DNA of 64,000 bases, taken from positions 62,001 through 126,000 of the forward strand of contig NZ_KB907213.1 in the NCBI RefSeq assembly GCF_000381885.1, read 5' to 3'. Both the position numbers and the translations under genes were made by a program. This document shows, one piece after another, positions 17,866 to 25,611 of this stretch. Below the pieces are notes generated by a model that was not told where the DNA came from, did not search any database, and saw only the letters and a list, made by a program, of their open reading frames with translations. This DNA is from Actinomadura atramentaria DSM 43919 (GTDB lineage: Bacteria; Actinomycetota; Actinomycetes; Streptosporangiales; Streptosporangiaceae). The first letter of the stretch is position 1, and every line of letters starts with the position of its first letter.

Positions 17866-19797
17866 TCAGCGGGGGGTTGCGAGGACCAGGGTCCACCAGG
17901 GGCCGCCCGCGCGGCGGCTCAGGCCGACGCCCGCGCGGGTCGAGCGGCAGCCGAGGATGTTCGCGCGGTGCGGCGGGCTGTTCATCCAGGACGTCACGAC
18001 GCTCGACGGCGTCCGCTGGCCCGCCGCGACGTTCTCCGCCCACGCGCTCCAGCGGAACCCGGCGGCGGTGAGGCGGTCGCCGGGGCCGTCGCCGTTCGCG
18101 TCATCGTGATCCAGGACGCGGCGCGCCGCCATGTCGTCGCTGTGCCCCTGCGCGGCCCGGTGCAGCCGGGCGTCGGCCGCCACGGGCCGGCACCCGGCCG
18201 CCGCCCGCCGCGCGTTGACGGCCCGGAGCACCTGTTGCTCAGTGGACGCCGCCGCCGACGGCCGCGGCGACGCACTGCGCCGCAGCCGCTCCGTACGCGG
18301 ACGCTCCGGCACGCGCGACGCACGCGTCGGGCCGGGGGCGGACACCGCCGGAACCACCACCGGCGCGGGCGCGGGCTCCCGGCCCGGACCACCGGGCACC
18401 AGGACCCACAACGCGGCCCCGACCGCCGCCGCCCCGGCCGCCCCCGCGACGACCCGCCCCGGCGTCACCCGCCGCCCCGCCCGCACATGAGCCCCGCCGC
18501 CCGACCCACCGCGCGCCCCAGGCCCGCCACCGGCACCCGCCCCACCACCCGCGCCCGGCCCACTGCCCGCCCCAGGTTCGCCGGACGCCCCAGGCCCGCC
18601 GCTCGCGTCCGGCGCACCGGACGTGTCCAACCTGCCGCCGCCGCCCGGCCCGCCGTGCGCCCCAGACCCGCCGCCCGCGTTCGACGCGCCGTTCGTACCT
18701 GGTCCGCCGTTCGCGCCCGGCGCGCCGCCCGTACCCGGGCCGCCGTTCGCTCCCATCGCGCCGCTCGTGTCAGGTCCGCTACCCGCGCTCGGCCCGCTGC
18801 CCGCTTCTGGCCCGCTACCCGCGCTCGGCCCGCTGCCCGCTTCTGGCCCGCTGCCCGTGTTCGGCGCGCCACCCGCGTCCGGCCCGCTGCCCGCGCCGGG
18901 TCCGCCGTGCGGGTCCGGCACGCCGCTCGTGTTCGGTGCGTCGGCCGCGGTGGGTCCGCCGGGCGTGCCGCCGGGTGGTGGGGGCGGGGGTGGGCCGCTC
19001 GTGTTCAGGGCCGTCAGGGCCGCGCGGAGCAGGTGCGGCAGGAACGGGACCGGTACCAGCGCCAGGCCCGTCAGAAGGGCCTCGGGTGGGGCCAGGTCCT
19101 CGGCGAGCGGGCCGCAGAGGCGGCAGCCGCGGACGTGGCGGGCGATGCGTTTGCGCCAGACGGGCGTCGGGCGTCCGTCCCAGGCGGACGTCAGATCGGC
19201 CAGCAGCAGGCAGCGGCGGGCGGTCAGGGCGCGGGTCACGGCGCGGCAGGCGTCCAGGCGCGTCTTCAGCCGCTGCACGCGCACGGCGGCGTGCGCGGGG
19301 GAGACGTCCAGCGCCGCCGCCAGTTCGGCGCGGGTGAGCTGGCCTGACGCCTCCTGCCACCACAGCGCGAGCAGGTCGCGGTCGTCGTCGTCCAGCCAGC
19401 GGGTGGCCTCGGCGACCTCGCGGCGCTGGCCGGACAGGTCCAGCCGGGCGACGACCAGCCCCGCGAAGTCCGCGGCCGGGTCGGGCAGCCGCTCGGCCGC
19501 GTCCAGGCCGACCAGCGCCCCGCGCCGCGCGGCCGCCCACCGCCGCCGCACCTGGTTCATCGCGATCGACACCAGCCACGGCCGGAACCGGGCCGGGTCG
19601 CGCAGCCCGCCGAGCCCGCGCAGCGCCCGCACGACGGAGTCCTGGACGACGTCGTCCACGTCGGCGTGCCCGTCCAGCGCCCACCCGACCACGTTGTAGA
19701 GCAGCGGCAGGCTCTCGCCGACGAGCCGTTCGCGCGCGGCGGCGTCGCCCTGCTGCGCGGCCCGCACCAGCGGGGCGGCGTTGTCGTCCGGGCGCAT
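17866..19797 (-). CDS. ECF sigma factor fused to zinc motif, Gly-rich linker, TM segment and CAP domain
   Basis: 643-aa fusion. Residues 9-75: sigma region 2 (LVRAAQQGDAAARERLV, ADVDDVVQDSVVRALRGL, FRPWLVSIAMNQVRRRW). Residues 110-185: sigma region 4 (LTRAELAAALDVSPAHAAVRVQRLKTRL). Residues 221-228: HVRGCRLC, exactly the HxxxCxxC pattern of zinc-binding anti-sigma domains. Residues 266-440: Pro/Gly/Ala/Ser low-complexity linker. Residues 448-467: single membrane helix (GRVVAGAAGAAAVGAALWVLV). Residues 520-643: CAP domain (VLRAVNARRAAAGCRPVAAD, WAENVAAGQRTPSSVVTSWMNSPPHRANIL). The ATG at 19797 has GGGAGG upstream. The implied topology is sigma inside and CAP outside, as if an extracellular or wall-facing module controls a tethered sigma factor. 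The active-site His found in the neighbouring paralog (HTSPDG) appears as HDDANG here. Confidence 0.92.
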   Translation of the reverse strand: MRPDDNAAPLVRAAQQGDAAARERLVGESLPLLYNVVGWALDGHADVDDVVQDSVVRALRGLGGLRDPARFRPWLVSIAMNQVRRRWAAARRGALVGLDAAERLPDPAADFAGLVVARLDLSGQRREVAEATRWLDDDDRDLLALWWQEASGQLTRAELAAALDVSPAHAAVRVQRLKTRLDACRAVTRALTARRCLLLADLTSAWDGRPTPVWRKRIARHVRGCRLCGPLAEDLAPPEALLTGLALVPVPFLPHLLRAALTALNTSGPPPPPPPGGTPGGPTAADAPNTSGVPDPHGGPGAGSGPDAGGAPNTGSGPEAGSGPSAGSGPEAGSGPSAGSGPDTSGAMGANGGPGTGGAPGANGGPGTNGASNAGGGSGAHGGPGGGGRLDTSGAPDASGGPGASGEPGAGSGPGAGGGAGAGGGPGARGGSGGGAHVRAGRRVTPGRVVAGAAGAAAVGAALWVLVPGGPGREPAPAPVVVPAVSAPGPTRASRVPERPRTERLRRSASPRPSAAASTEQQVLRAVNARRAAAGCRPVAADARLHRAAQGHSDDMAARRVLDHDDANGDGPGDRLTAAGFRWSAWAENVAAGQRTPSSVVTSWMNSPPHRANILGCRSTRAGVGLSRRAGGPWWTLVLATPR

Positions 19798-20007
19798 GGG
19801 CCTCCCTCGGGTCGTCCGTCCGGCGCTCTGACCGACCCCGCGGGACCGCCGCCGATAACCGAAACCTGGCGGCCGGGCCCGAACCAGGACCCGACCCGCC
19901 CAAGGATGTCCCTTTTCTCCCGATTGGGTGGCCCGGACGGGCTCAGCGAAAGCGCCGCGCCACCTAGGGGCTGTCTCAGAGCGCCTCAGCCCCAGCGCGA
20001 GCGCCCA

Positions 20008-20034
20008 GATCGCGAAGCGATGCCGCGCTCGCAC
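20008..20034. repeat. REP-like dispersed palindromic element (copy 1)
   Basis: 27 bases identical to 36247-36273, preceded in both places by GCGCGAGCGC a few bases earlier. Each copy can fold into a GC-rich hairpin with the loop near GCGAAGCG. Intergenic here, between the methyltransferase end and the sigma-CAP gene start. Confidence 0.7.
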
Positions 20035-20084
20035 AGGCCCGGGCCGCCAGGCGAGGGCCGTGGGCCGGGACTTCGAAACACCAC

Positions 20085-20879
20085 CTAGGGCTTGCGCGCC
20101 ACCGCCGCGTACTGGGCGACGAGCGGCGGCTCGGCCCCGTCGCGCGTCCGCCCCGGCCGCCACCGCGCGCACGACACCAGCCCCGGCTCCTCCAGTTCGA
20201 GATCCCGTAGGAGGTACGCGATCTGCTCACCGGTGCGCGTCCGGATCGGCGGCTCGGCGTTGCTGTTGAAGAACTCCATCGCGTCGGCGTTCGCGTCGCC
20301 GCCCAGCTCCAGCGTGGGATGCGTCAGCGCGACGTACGAGCCGGACGGCACCGCCGCGACGAGCTCGTCCACGACGGCCCGCGCCTCCGCGTCGTCCAGC
20401 AGGAAGTTCAGGATGCCGAGCAGCATGACCGCCACCGGCTGATCCAGCTCCAGCGTGCGGCGGGCGCGCGCCAGGATCGCCTCGGTGTCGCGGACGTCGG
20501 CCTCCATGTAGTCGGTGGAGCCCTCCGGCGTGCTCGTCAGCAGCATCCGCGCCTGCCGCAGCACCAGCGGATCGTTGTCGACGTACAGGACGCGCGAGTC
20601 CGGCGCGGTGCGCTGCGCGACCTCGTGGGTGTTGTCGGCGGTCGGCAGTCCCGTCCCGAGGTCGAGGAACTGCCGGACGCCGCGCTCCCCGGCCAGGAAC
20701 CGCACGGCGCGGCCGAGGAACGCCCGGTCCGCCCGCGCGACCTGGACGATGCTCGGGTAGATCCCGTAGATCCGGTCGCCGACCGCGCGGTCCGCCGGGA
20801 AGTTGTCCTTGCCGCCGAGCCAGTAGTTCCAGACCCGAGCGTTCTGCGCCGTGTCGGTGCGGAGATCCTGGTTCGCCAT
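20085..20879 (-). CDS. SAM-dependent methyltransferase (DUF574/PF04672 type)
   Basis: 264-aa methyltransferase of the actinobacterial family formerly DUF574, abundant in Streptomyces and relatives. N-terminus NARVWNYWLGGKDNFPADRAVGD is the family signature. FLDLGTGLPTADNTHEVAQ is motif I (SAM binding), VLYVDNDPLVLRQARMLL is motif II, and AVMLLGILNFLLDD follows. The ATG at 20879 fits the family start and has a GGAAG Shine-Dalgarno; the longer upstream frame crosses a hairpin and is not credible. Physiological substrate unknown. It lies just downstream of the betaine-type transporter operon but is separated by a hairpin (20906-20935), so co-transcription is doubtful. Confidence 0.93.
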   Translation of the reverse strand: MANQDLRTDTAQNARVWNYWLGGKDNFPADRAVGDRIYGIYPSIVQVARADRAFLGRAVRFLAGERGVRQFLDLGTGLPTADNTHEVAQRTAPDSRVLYVDNDPLVLRQARMLLTSTPEGSTDYMEADVRDTEAILARARRTLELDQPVAVMLLGILNFLLDDAEARAVVDELVAAVPSGSYVALTHPTLELGGDANADAMEFFNSNAEPPIRTRTGEQIAYLLRDLELEEPGLVSCARWRPGRTRDGAEPPLVAQYAAVARKP

Positions 20880-20905
20880 ACCGGGCTTCCTTCCCCGGAA
20901 AGCGC

Positions 20906-20935
20906 GGGGAGGACCGCCCTGGAACGGTCCTCCCC
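20906..20935 (-). terminator. Hairpin after the ABC substrate-binding gene
   Basis: Perfect 11-bp stem GGGGAGGACCG / CGGTCCTCCCC with an 8-nt loop, 10 bases past the substrate-binding protein stop. It probably ends or attenuates the transporter transcript before the methyltransferase gene. Confidence 0.8.
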
Positions 20936-20944
20936 GGTGCGGCG

Positions 20945-21826
20945 TCAGCCGGTGATGTTCTTCGCGAAGTCCGGGTTGGCCTTCAGCCACTCGTCCACCG
21001 CGCCGTCGGTCTTGCCGGCGTACTTGTTCTCGATCAGGTCTTCCAGGCTGCCGAGCTGCTGGTCGTTCATCTTGAACTTCTTGAACCAGCCCGCGACCTC
21101 CGGCTGGTCCTTGGAGAAGTCCTTGCGCGCGACCGTGTTGATGCCGTCCGGCTTGCCCATCGCGCCCTTCGGGTCCGCGAGGTCGCGGATCGGGAACTTC
21201 GAGTAGGCCCAGTGCGGACGCCACAGCGTGACGACGATGTCCTTCTTGGCGTCGACGGCCTTCTTCAGCTCCGCGAGCATCGCGGCCGTCGAGGACGTCG
21301 TGACCTGGTACTCGCCCGTCAGCCCGTACGCCGGGAGCATCTTCTCCTTGGACACCCGGTAGAGCCCCGACGACTTCTCAATGCCGATGATCTTGCCGTC
21401 GTACTGGGAGCCCTTGCCCTTCAGGTCCTCCAGCGACTTCAGCGGCGAGTAGTTCGGGACGGCGATCGTCAGCGGCGCCGAGTCGTACCAGATCCCCAGC
21501 TTCTCCAGCTTGTCGCCGTACTGCTTCCAGTAGTCCTCGTGCGTGTAGGGGAGCCACGAGTCGACGAACAGGTCGACGTCGCCGCGCGCCATTCCGGTGT
21601 AGAGGGGGCCGGTGTCGAGCGTCTTGACGTCGACCTTGTAGCCCTTGTCCTCCAGGATCTTCTCCCAGAGGGCCGTGGCGGCCTGGCCCTCCGCCCAGCC
21701 GGACACGACGCCGATCGTGAGCTTCTTGTCGTCGCCGCCGGAACCGCTGTCACAGGCCGCGGCGGTCGTGCCGAGGGCCAGCGCGACGACGGCCGCGACG
21801 GTCGCCTTCTTGAAGCCGAAACGCAT
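20945..21826 (-). CDS. proX: Glycine betaine/proline-type ABC transporter substrate-binding lipoprotein
   Basis: 293-aa lipoprotein that captures a quaternary amine osmolyte (glycine betaine, choline or proline betaine) outside the membrane. Signal peptide with lipobox GTTAAAC at residues 19-25, so Cys25 would be lipidated. The OpuAC-type fold is visible: LTIGVVSGWAEGQAATALWEKILEDKGY, DLFVDSWLPYTHEDYWKQYGD, and VVTLWRPHWAYSKFPIRDLADPKG, whose Trp/Tyr residues recall the aromatic cage. Third gene of an operon with the ATPase (22733-23977) and permease (21868-22743). The symbol is by family; substrate specificity is not proven. Confidence 0.93.
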   Translation of the reverse strand: MRFGFKKATVAAVVALALGTTAAACDSGSGGDDKKLTIGVVSGWAEGQAATALWEKILEDKGYKVDVKTLDTGPLYTGMARGDVDLFVDSWLPYTHEDYWKQYGDKLEKLGIWYDSAPLTIAVPNYSPLKSLEDLKGKGSQYDGKIIGIEKSSGLYRVSKEKMLPAYGLTGEYQVTTSSTAAMLAELKKAVDAKKDIVVTLWRPHWAYSKFPIRDLADPKGAMGKPDGINTVARKDFSKDQPEVAGWFKKFKMNDQQLGSLEDLIENKYAGKTDGAVDEWLKANPDFAKNITG

Positions 21827-21867
21827 AACTGAGGAGAGCCTTTCTTATCGGGGGTGGGAGCGCCGCG

Positions 21868-22743
21868 CTACCGGCGCGCGGCGGCCTTGGCGACCGGCGT
21901 GCGGTCGCCGAGGGCGCTGGTGACGCGGTCGAGGAAGATCGCGAGCACGACGACGGCCGTGCCGCCCTCGAACCCGGTCGCGATGTCGACGCGGTTGATG
22001 CCTTCGAGCACCACGCCGCCGAGCCCGCCCGCGCCGACCATTCCGGCGATGACGACCATCGACAGCGACAGCATGATGAGCTGGTTGACGCCCGCCATGA
22101 TCGACGGCATCGCCAGCGGGACCTGGACGCCGCCGAGGATCTTGCGCGGTGCCGCGCCGAACGCCTCGCCCGCCTCGACCATCTCCTTGTCCACGCCGCG
22201 GATGCCCAGCTCGGTGAGCCGGACGCCGGGCGGCAGCGCGAAGATCACCGTCGCGACGACGCCGGGCACCACGCCGATGCTGAAGAAGAAGATCGCCGGG
22301 ATCAGGTAGACGAACGCGGGCATCGTCTGCATCAGGTCCAGCAGCGGCCGGACGACGCGGCTGACCGTGTCGTTGCGCGCTGCCAGGACGCCGATCGGGA
22401 TCGCGATGACGACCGCCACGACGGCCGCGACCAGCACCAGGGCCAGGGAGTCCATCGCGGGCTCCCACAGCTCCATGCTGTCGATCAGGCCGAAGCCGAC
22501 CAGCGTGAACAGCGCGAGCTTCCAGCCGCGCAGCACCAGCGCGACGACCGCGAGGATCACCGTCAGGACGAGCGCGGGCGGGAACGTCAGGACGTCCACG
22601 AGCCCGTCCACCACGCTCTCGACCGCCGAGCCGATCCCGTCGAACAGCCAGCCGCAGTGGTCGGTGAGCCAGGTGACGGCCTTGTCGAACCAGTCGCCGA
22701 GCGGAACCCGGGGCAGGTCCGACGCCAGAACGTCATGCGTCAA
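21868..22743 (-). CDS. proW: Glycine betaine/proline-type ABC transporter permease
   Basis: 291-aa integral membrane permease with about six to seven helices (FPPALVLTVILAVVALVL, LALFTLVGFGLI, LALVLVAAVVAVVIAIPIGVLAA, FVYLIPAIFFFSIGVVPGVVATVIFALP, IMLSLSMVVIAGMVGAGGLG). It carries the EAA-type cytoplasmic loop EAGEAFGAAPRKILGGVQVPLAMPSI that docks with the ATPase. Its start overlaps the ATPase gene's end by 11 bp, and the substrate-binding gene follows 41 bp later. Osmoprotectant uptake is the expected role. Confidence 0.94.
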   Translation of the reverse strand: MTHDVLASDLPRVPLGDWFDKAVTWLTDHCGWLFDGIGSAVESVVDGLVDVLTFPPALVLTVILAVVALVLRGWKLALFTLVGFGLIDSMELWEPAMDSLALVLVAAVVAVVIAIPIGVLAARNDTVSRVVRPLLDLMQTMPAFVYLIPAIFFFSIGVVPGVVATVIFALPPGVRLTELGIRGVDKEMVEAGEAFGAAPRKILGGVQVPLAMPSIMAGVNQLIMLSLSMVVIAGMVGAGGLGGVVLEGINRVDIATGFEGGTAVVVLAIFLDRVTSALGDRTPVAKAAARR

Positions 22744-23977
22744 CGGGACTGCCCTCCTTCTCCGGCTCGGCGGACTCGATCAGCGCCTCGACGTGCGTGT
22801 TGATCGCGCCGAGCGCCGCCAGCAGCGTCACCCGGGGGATGACGCCGAGCAGGACGCCGTGCTCGTCGGTGACGGGCAGCGGGAGGTCGCTCTCGGCGGC
22901 CCGGGCGAACAGATCGGCCACGGGGGTGTCGGGCCGGACCGGCGCGACGTCCTCGGGGTCGATCAGCTCGTCCAGGGAGCGGCCGCCGTCGCCCACCGCG
23001 TCCGCGATCACCGCGGCGGAGACCTTGCCGACGAGCCTGCGGTCCCGGCCGACGACCAGCGCCGCCGACGCCTGGTGCTCGCGCAGCGTGCGCAGCGCCG
23101 TCCGCGGGCCGGTGTTGGCGGGCACCGTGACCAGGGGTTTCTCCATGACGGACGCGGCCGTCAGCACGCGCGTGCGGTCGACGTCCGCGACGAACTGGGC
23201 CACGTAGTCGTTCGTCGGCTCGGTCAGGATCTCCTCGGCCGTCCCGATCTGGACGATCCTGCCCTCGCGCATCACCGCGATGCGGTCGCCGATGCGCATG
23301 GCCTCGTTCAGGTCGTGCGTGATGAAGACGATCGTCTTGTCCAGGCGGGCCTGCAGCTCGAGCAGCAGGTCCTGCACCTCGCGCCGGATCAGCGGGTCGA
23401 GGGCGCTGAACGCCTCGTCCATCAGGATGATGTCGGTGCCCGCCGCGAGCGCGCGGGCGAGGCCGACGCGCTGCTGCATTCCGCCCGACAACTGGCCGGG
23501 GACCTTGTCCTCCCACCCGTCCAGGCCCACCAGTCCCAGGAACTCGCGCGCCTTCTTCTCGCGTTCCTCCTTCGGGACGCCGCGCACTTCCAGGCCATAG
23601 GCGGCATTGGCGAGAACGGTGCGGTGCGGGAAGAGGGCGAAGTGCTGGAAGACCATGCTGATCTTCTCCTGGCGCAGCGCGCGCAGCGCCTTGGGGGACA
23701 GCTTCGCGATGTCCTGCCCGTCGATGAGGACGCGGCCGGACGTGGTGCCCAGCAGGCCGTTCAGCATCCGGATCAGCGTGGACTTGCCGGACCCCGACAG
23801 GCCCATGACCACGAAGATCTCACCGCGCTCGACCTCGAACGACGCGTCCACGACGGCCGGGGTGACCCCGAGTCCGCGCAGCTTCGCCGGGTCCGCCCCG
23901 GCGTTCAGTTTCCGCTGGGCCTCGGCCGCCTTGCGGCCGAAGATTTTCGTTACGTGTTCCGCTCGGAGTAGGGACAC
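22733..23977 (-). CDS. proV: Glycine betaine/proline-type ABC transporter ATPase with CBS domains
   Basis: 414-aa ATP-binding subunit. N-terminal LLRAEHVTKIFGRKAAEAQRKL is the ProV/OpuAA-type lead, Walker A GLSGSGKST at residues 59-67, signature LSGGMQQRVGLARAL, Walker B IILMDEAFSALD, and H-loop IVFITHDLNEA. The C-terminal third has two CBS motifs (VMEKPLVTVPANTGPRTALRTL, LVGRDRRLVGKVS..., SDLPLPVTDEHGVLLGVIPRV) that in relatives sense ionic strength. The GTG at 23977 is chosen because AAAGGAGAAC precedes it and the upstream residues are not homologous. First gene of the transporter operon. Confidence 0.95.
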   Translation of the reverse strand: MSLLRAEHVTKIFGRKAAEAQRKLNAGADPAKLRGLGVTPAVVDASFEVERGEIFVVMGLSGSGKSTLIRMLNGLLGTTSGRVLIDGQDIAKLSPKALRALRQEKISMVFQHFALFPHRTVLANAAYGLEVRGVPKEEREKKAREFLGLVGLDGWEDKVPGQLSGGMQQRVGLARALAAGTDIILMDEAFSALDPLIRREVQDLLLELQARLDKTIVFITHDLNEAMRIGDRIAVMREGRIVQIGTAEEILTEPTNDYVAQFVADVDRTRVLTAASVMEKPLVTVPANTGPRTALRTLREHQASAALVVGRDRRLVGKVSAAVIADAVGDGGRSLDELIDPEDVAPVRPDTPVADLFARAAESDLPLPVTDEHGVLLGVIPRVTLLAALGAINTHVEALIESAEPEKEGSPVDA

Positions 23978-24315
23978 GTTCTCCTTTCCTGCTCCCGGTG
24001 ACCGGGCCGGTGGGGAACGTTCCATCTCCTCCGGCGCGGCGGTGGGAAACGGTTCGGCGGGCATGCTGGGACATGCCGTGCGCCACTGCTTCCGGGCACC
24101 CGGCCCGCGCACAGGTAAAGCGCACGCAAAACGGGTGCCACCGCTATACATTCATCGAAAGTACCCGCGATTCCTTAAACTTTCATCTTTGCGTGATTTC
24201 GGTCACTCTTTGGTGTCGCTTGTGTCGTATTGGCTACTGTGCGTGACTCTTTGCAGGTCGGAGACGTCGAAGGGGCCGCCGCGCAGTGCGCGACGGCCCC
24301 CTCGGAACCGCGACC
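23978..24315. other. Intergenic region between dcd and proV
   Basis: 338 bases holding the dcd terminator (24272-24300) and the leader of the transporter operon. On the minus strand near 24142-24147 there is a TATAGC -10-like element, but no good -35 partner at 17 bp. The stretch 24140-24250 is noticeably AT-richer than its surroundings, as expected of a promoter. No gene or riboswitch recognised. Confidence 0.6.
24272..24300 (-). terminator. dcd terminator hairpin
   Basis: GGGGCCG-c-CGCGC-agt-GCGCG-a-CGGCCCC, a long nearly perfect stem 16 bases past the dcd stop codon. Confidence 0.85.
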
Positions 24316-24891
24316 TCAGACCTCCGTGCGATGGAAGTTGAGATAGGAACGTGATGGTGTGGGCCCCCGCTGGTCCTGGTAGCGCGACCCGTACTTGGCC
24401 GAACCGTAGGGGTACTCCGCCGGCGAGCTGGTCCGGAACAGGCACATCTGGCCGATCTTCATGCCCGGCCACAGCTTGATCGGCAGCGTCGCGACGTTCG
24501 ACAGCTCCAGCGTCACGTGGCCGGTGAAGCCGGGATCGATCCACCCGGCCGTCGAGTGCGTCAGCAGCCCGAGCCGGCCGAGCGAGCTCTTGCCCTCCAG
24601 TCGCGCCGCGAGATCGTCCGGCAGCGCGAACACCTCGTAGGTGGACGCGAGCACGAACTCGCCGGGGTGCAGCACGAACGGCTCGTCCGGCTTGACGTCC
24701 ACGAGCCGCGTGAGGTCCGGCTGCTCGACCGCCGGGTCGATGTGCGGGTACTTGTGGTTCTCGAAGACCCGGAAGTACCGGTCGAGCCGGACGTCCACGC
24801 TGGAGGGCTGGACCATCTCGGGCTGGAACGGGTCGATCTTCACCCGCCCGGCCGCGAGCTCGGCCCTGATGTCACGATCGGAGAGCAGCAC
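24316..24891 (-). CDS. dcd: dCTP deaminase
   Basis: 191-aa dCTP deaminase, which converts dCTP to dUTP (or to dUMP in the bifunctional form) for thymidylate supply. Typical sequence: [42 protein letters not shown], the trimer active-site segment [31 protein letters not shown], and the C-terminal lid [21 protein letters not shown]. The GTG at 24891 gives the standard 191-residue length; an in-frame upstream start would add poorly matching residues. Monocistronic with its own terminator, divergent from tRNA-Gly, an arrangement seen in several actinomycetes. Confidence 0.97.
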   Translation of the reverse strand: MLLSDRDIRAELAAGRVKIDPFQPEMVQPSSVDVRLDRYFRVFENHKYPHIDPAVEQPDLTRLVDVKPDEPFVLHPGEFVLASTYEVFALPDDLAARLEGKSSLGRLGLLTHSTAGWIDPGFTGHVTLELSNVATLPIKLWPGMKIGQMCLFRTSSPAEYPYGSAKYGSRYQDQRGPTPSRSYLNFHRTEV

Positions 24892-25033
24892 GCGCACGAA
24901 ACTACCGGCTCCCCACCCCACCCGCCGCCACACGCCCCCGGCGGCCCGACACGGCCGCCCACCCCGAACCCGTCTGCGCCACGCCTGACTTTCCGGTACG
25001 ATGACCGAGCAGGCGGGCCCAAAACCCCGCCAC

Positions 25034-25107
25034 GCGGGTGTGGTTCAATGGTAGAACTTCAGCTTCCCAAGCTGACAACGCGGGTTCGATTCCCGTCACC
25101 CGCTCCA
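25034..25107 (+). tRNA. tRNA-Gly (CCC anticodon)
   Basis: Cloverleaf read by eye: acceptor GCGGGTG/CACCCGC, anticodon stem TCAGC/GCTGA with loop TTCCCAA (anticodon CCC), T arm with GGTTCGATTCC, discriminator T and encoded CCA (25105-25107). A possible -10 TACGAT lies at 24997-25002. Confidence 0.95.
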
Positions 25108-25112
25108 CAACG

Positions 25113-25150
25113 AAGGCCCAGGCAGGATTCAGTTTTCCGCCTCGGGCCTT
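25113..25150 (+). terminator. tRNA-Gly terminator
   Basis: AAGGCCC ... GGGCCTT inverted repeat with additional internal pairing (AGGCAGG / CCGCCT), starting 6 nt after the tRNA CCA end. Confidence 0.7.
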
Positions 25151-25611
25151 GTTCATTCTCGGGAGCCATTGATCGAGCCTGCCCACGCAGGATGCGCCGG
25201 CACAGTTCTCCCCGCGCCTCGGCCCACCGCGGAACCTCAACGCTGTGGCGGTACCGGCACGTACTCGTCGCCGTCAGCCGGGCGCGACCCGCTGATGGTG
25301 TTCACCCACGTCGCAAGACCGGTCGGCGCTGTGGCCGCCGTCCTTAGCGCCGTCGTCCATTGCCCTTTCATCAAGCTGGATGTCCACCATTGGTTCGGTG
25401 CGATGAACGGGACCGCAGCTCGTATGCTCCGCTCGACTCGCACGGGCGTTTGACAAGCGACGGGAAGCGGCTTGCCGGGTTGTGGCTGTGGGTGTCATGC
25501 TCGCCACGATCGGTCAGTGGACGGTCAGGTCCGATTCCCGCGCGGTATCAGCCGCTCGGATATACGCTCGCGCCGAAGGCCGGACACGCACGGGATACAA
25601 GGGGAACCCGG
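25151..25611. other. 461-bp region between tRNA-Gly and HTH operon; no convincing gene
   Basis: Short frames exist on both strands (for example a 68-residue minus-strand frame ending DEYVPVPPQR at 25237). None has a ribosome-binding site, family resemblance or a partner. A TTGACA at 25451 lacks a matching -10 at 17 bp. The region presumably holds the promoter of the HTH operon. The position beside a tRNA could mark an old integration scar, but no repeat of the tRNA 3' end was seen. Confidence 0.55.

Noticed and set aside
25237..25443. 68-aa minus-strand frame between tRNA-Gly and the HTH gene
   Set aside because: No Shine-Dalgarno, no partner and no recognised family.
25451..25456. TTGACA as a -35 box for the HTH operon
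   Set aside because: No acceptable -10 hexamer at 16-19 bp downstream.
25034..25611. tRNA-Gly as an integration site for an island to the right
   Set aside because: No integrase gene and no direct repeat of the tRNA 3' end found in the window.
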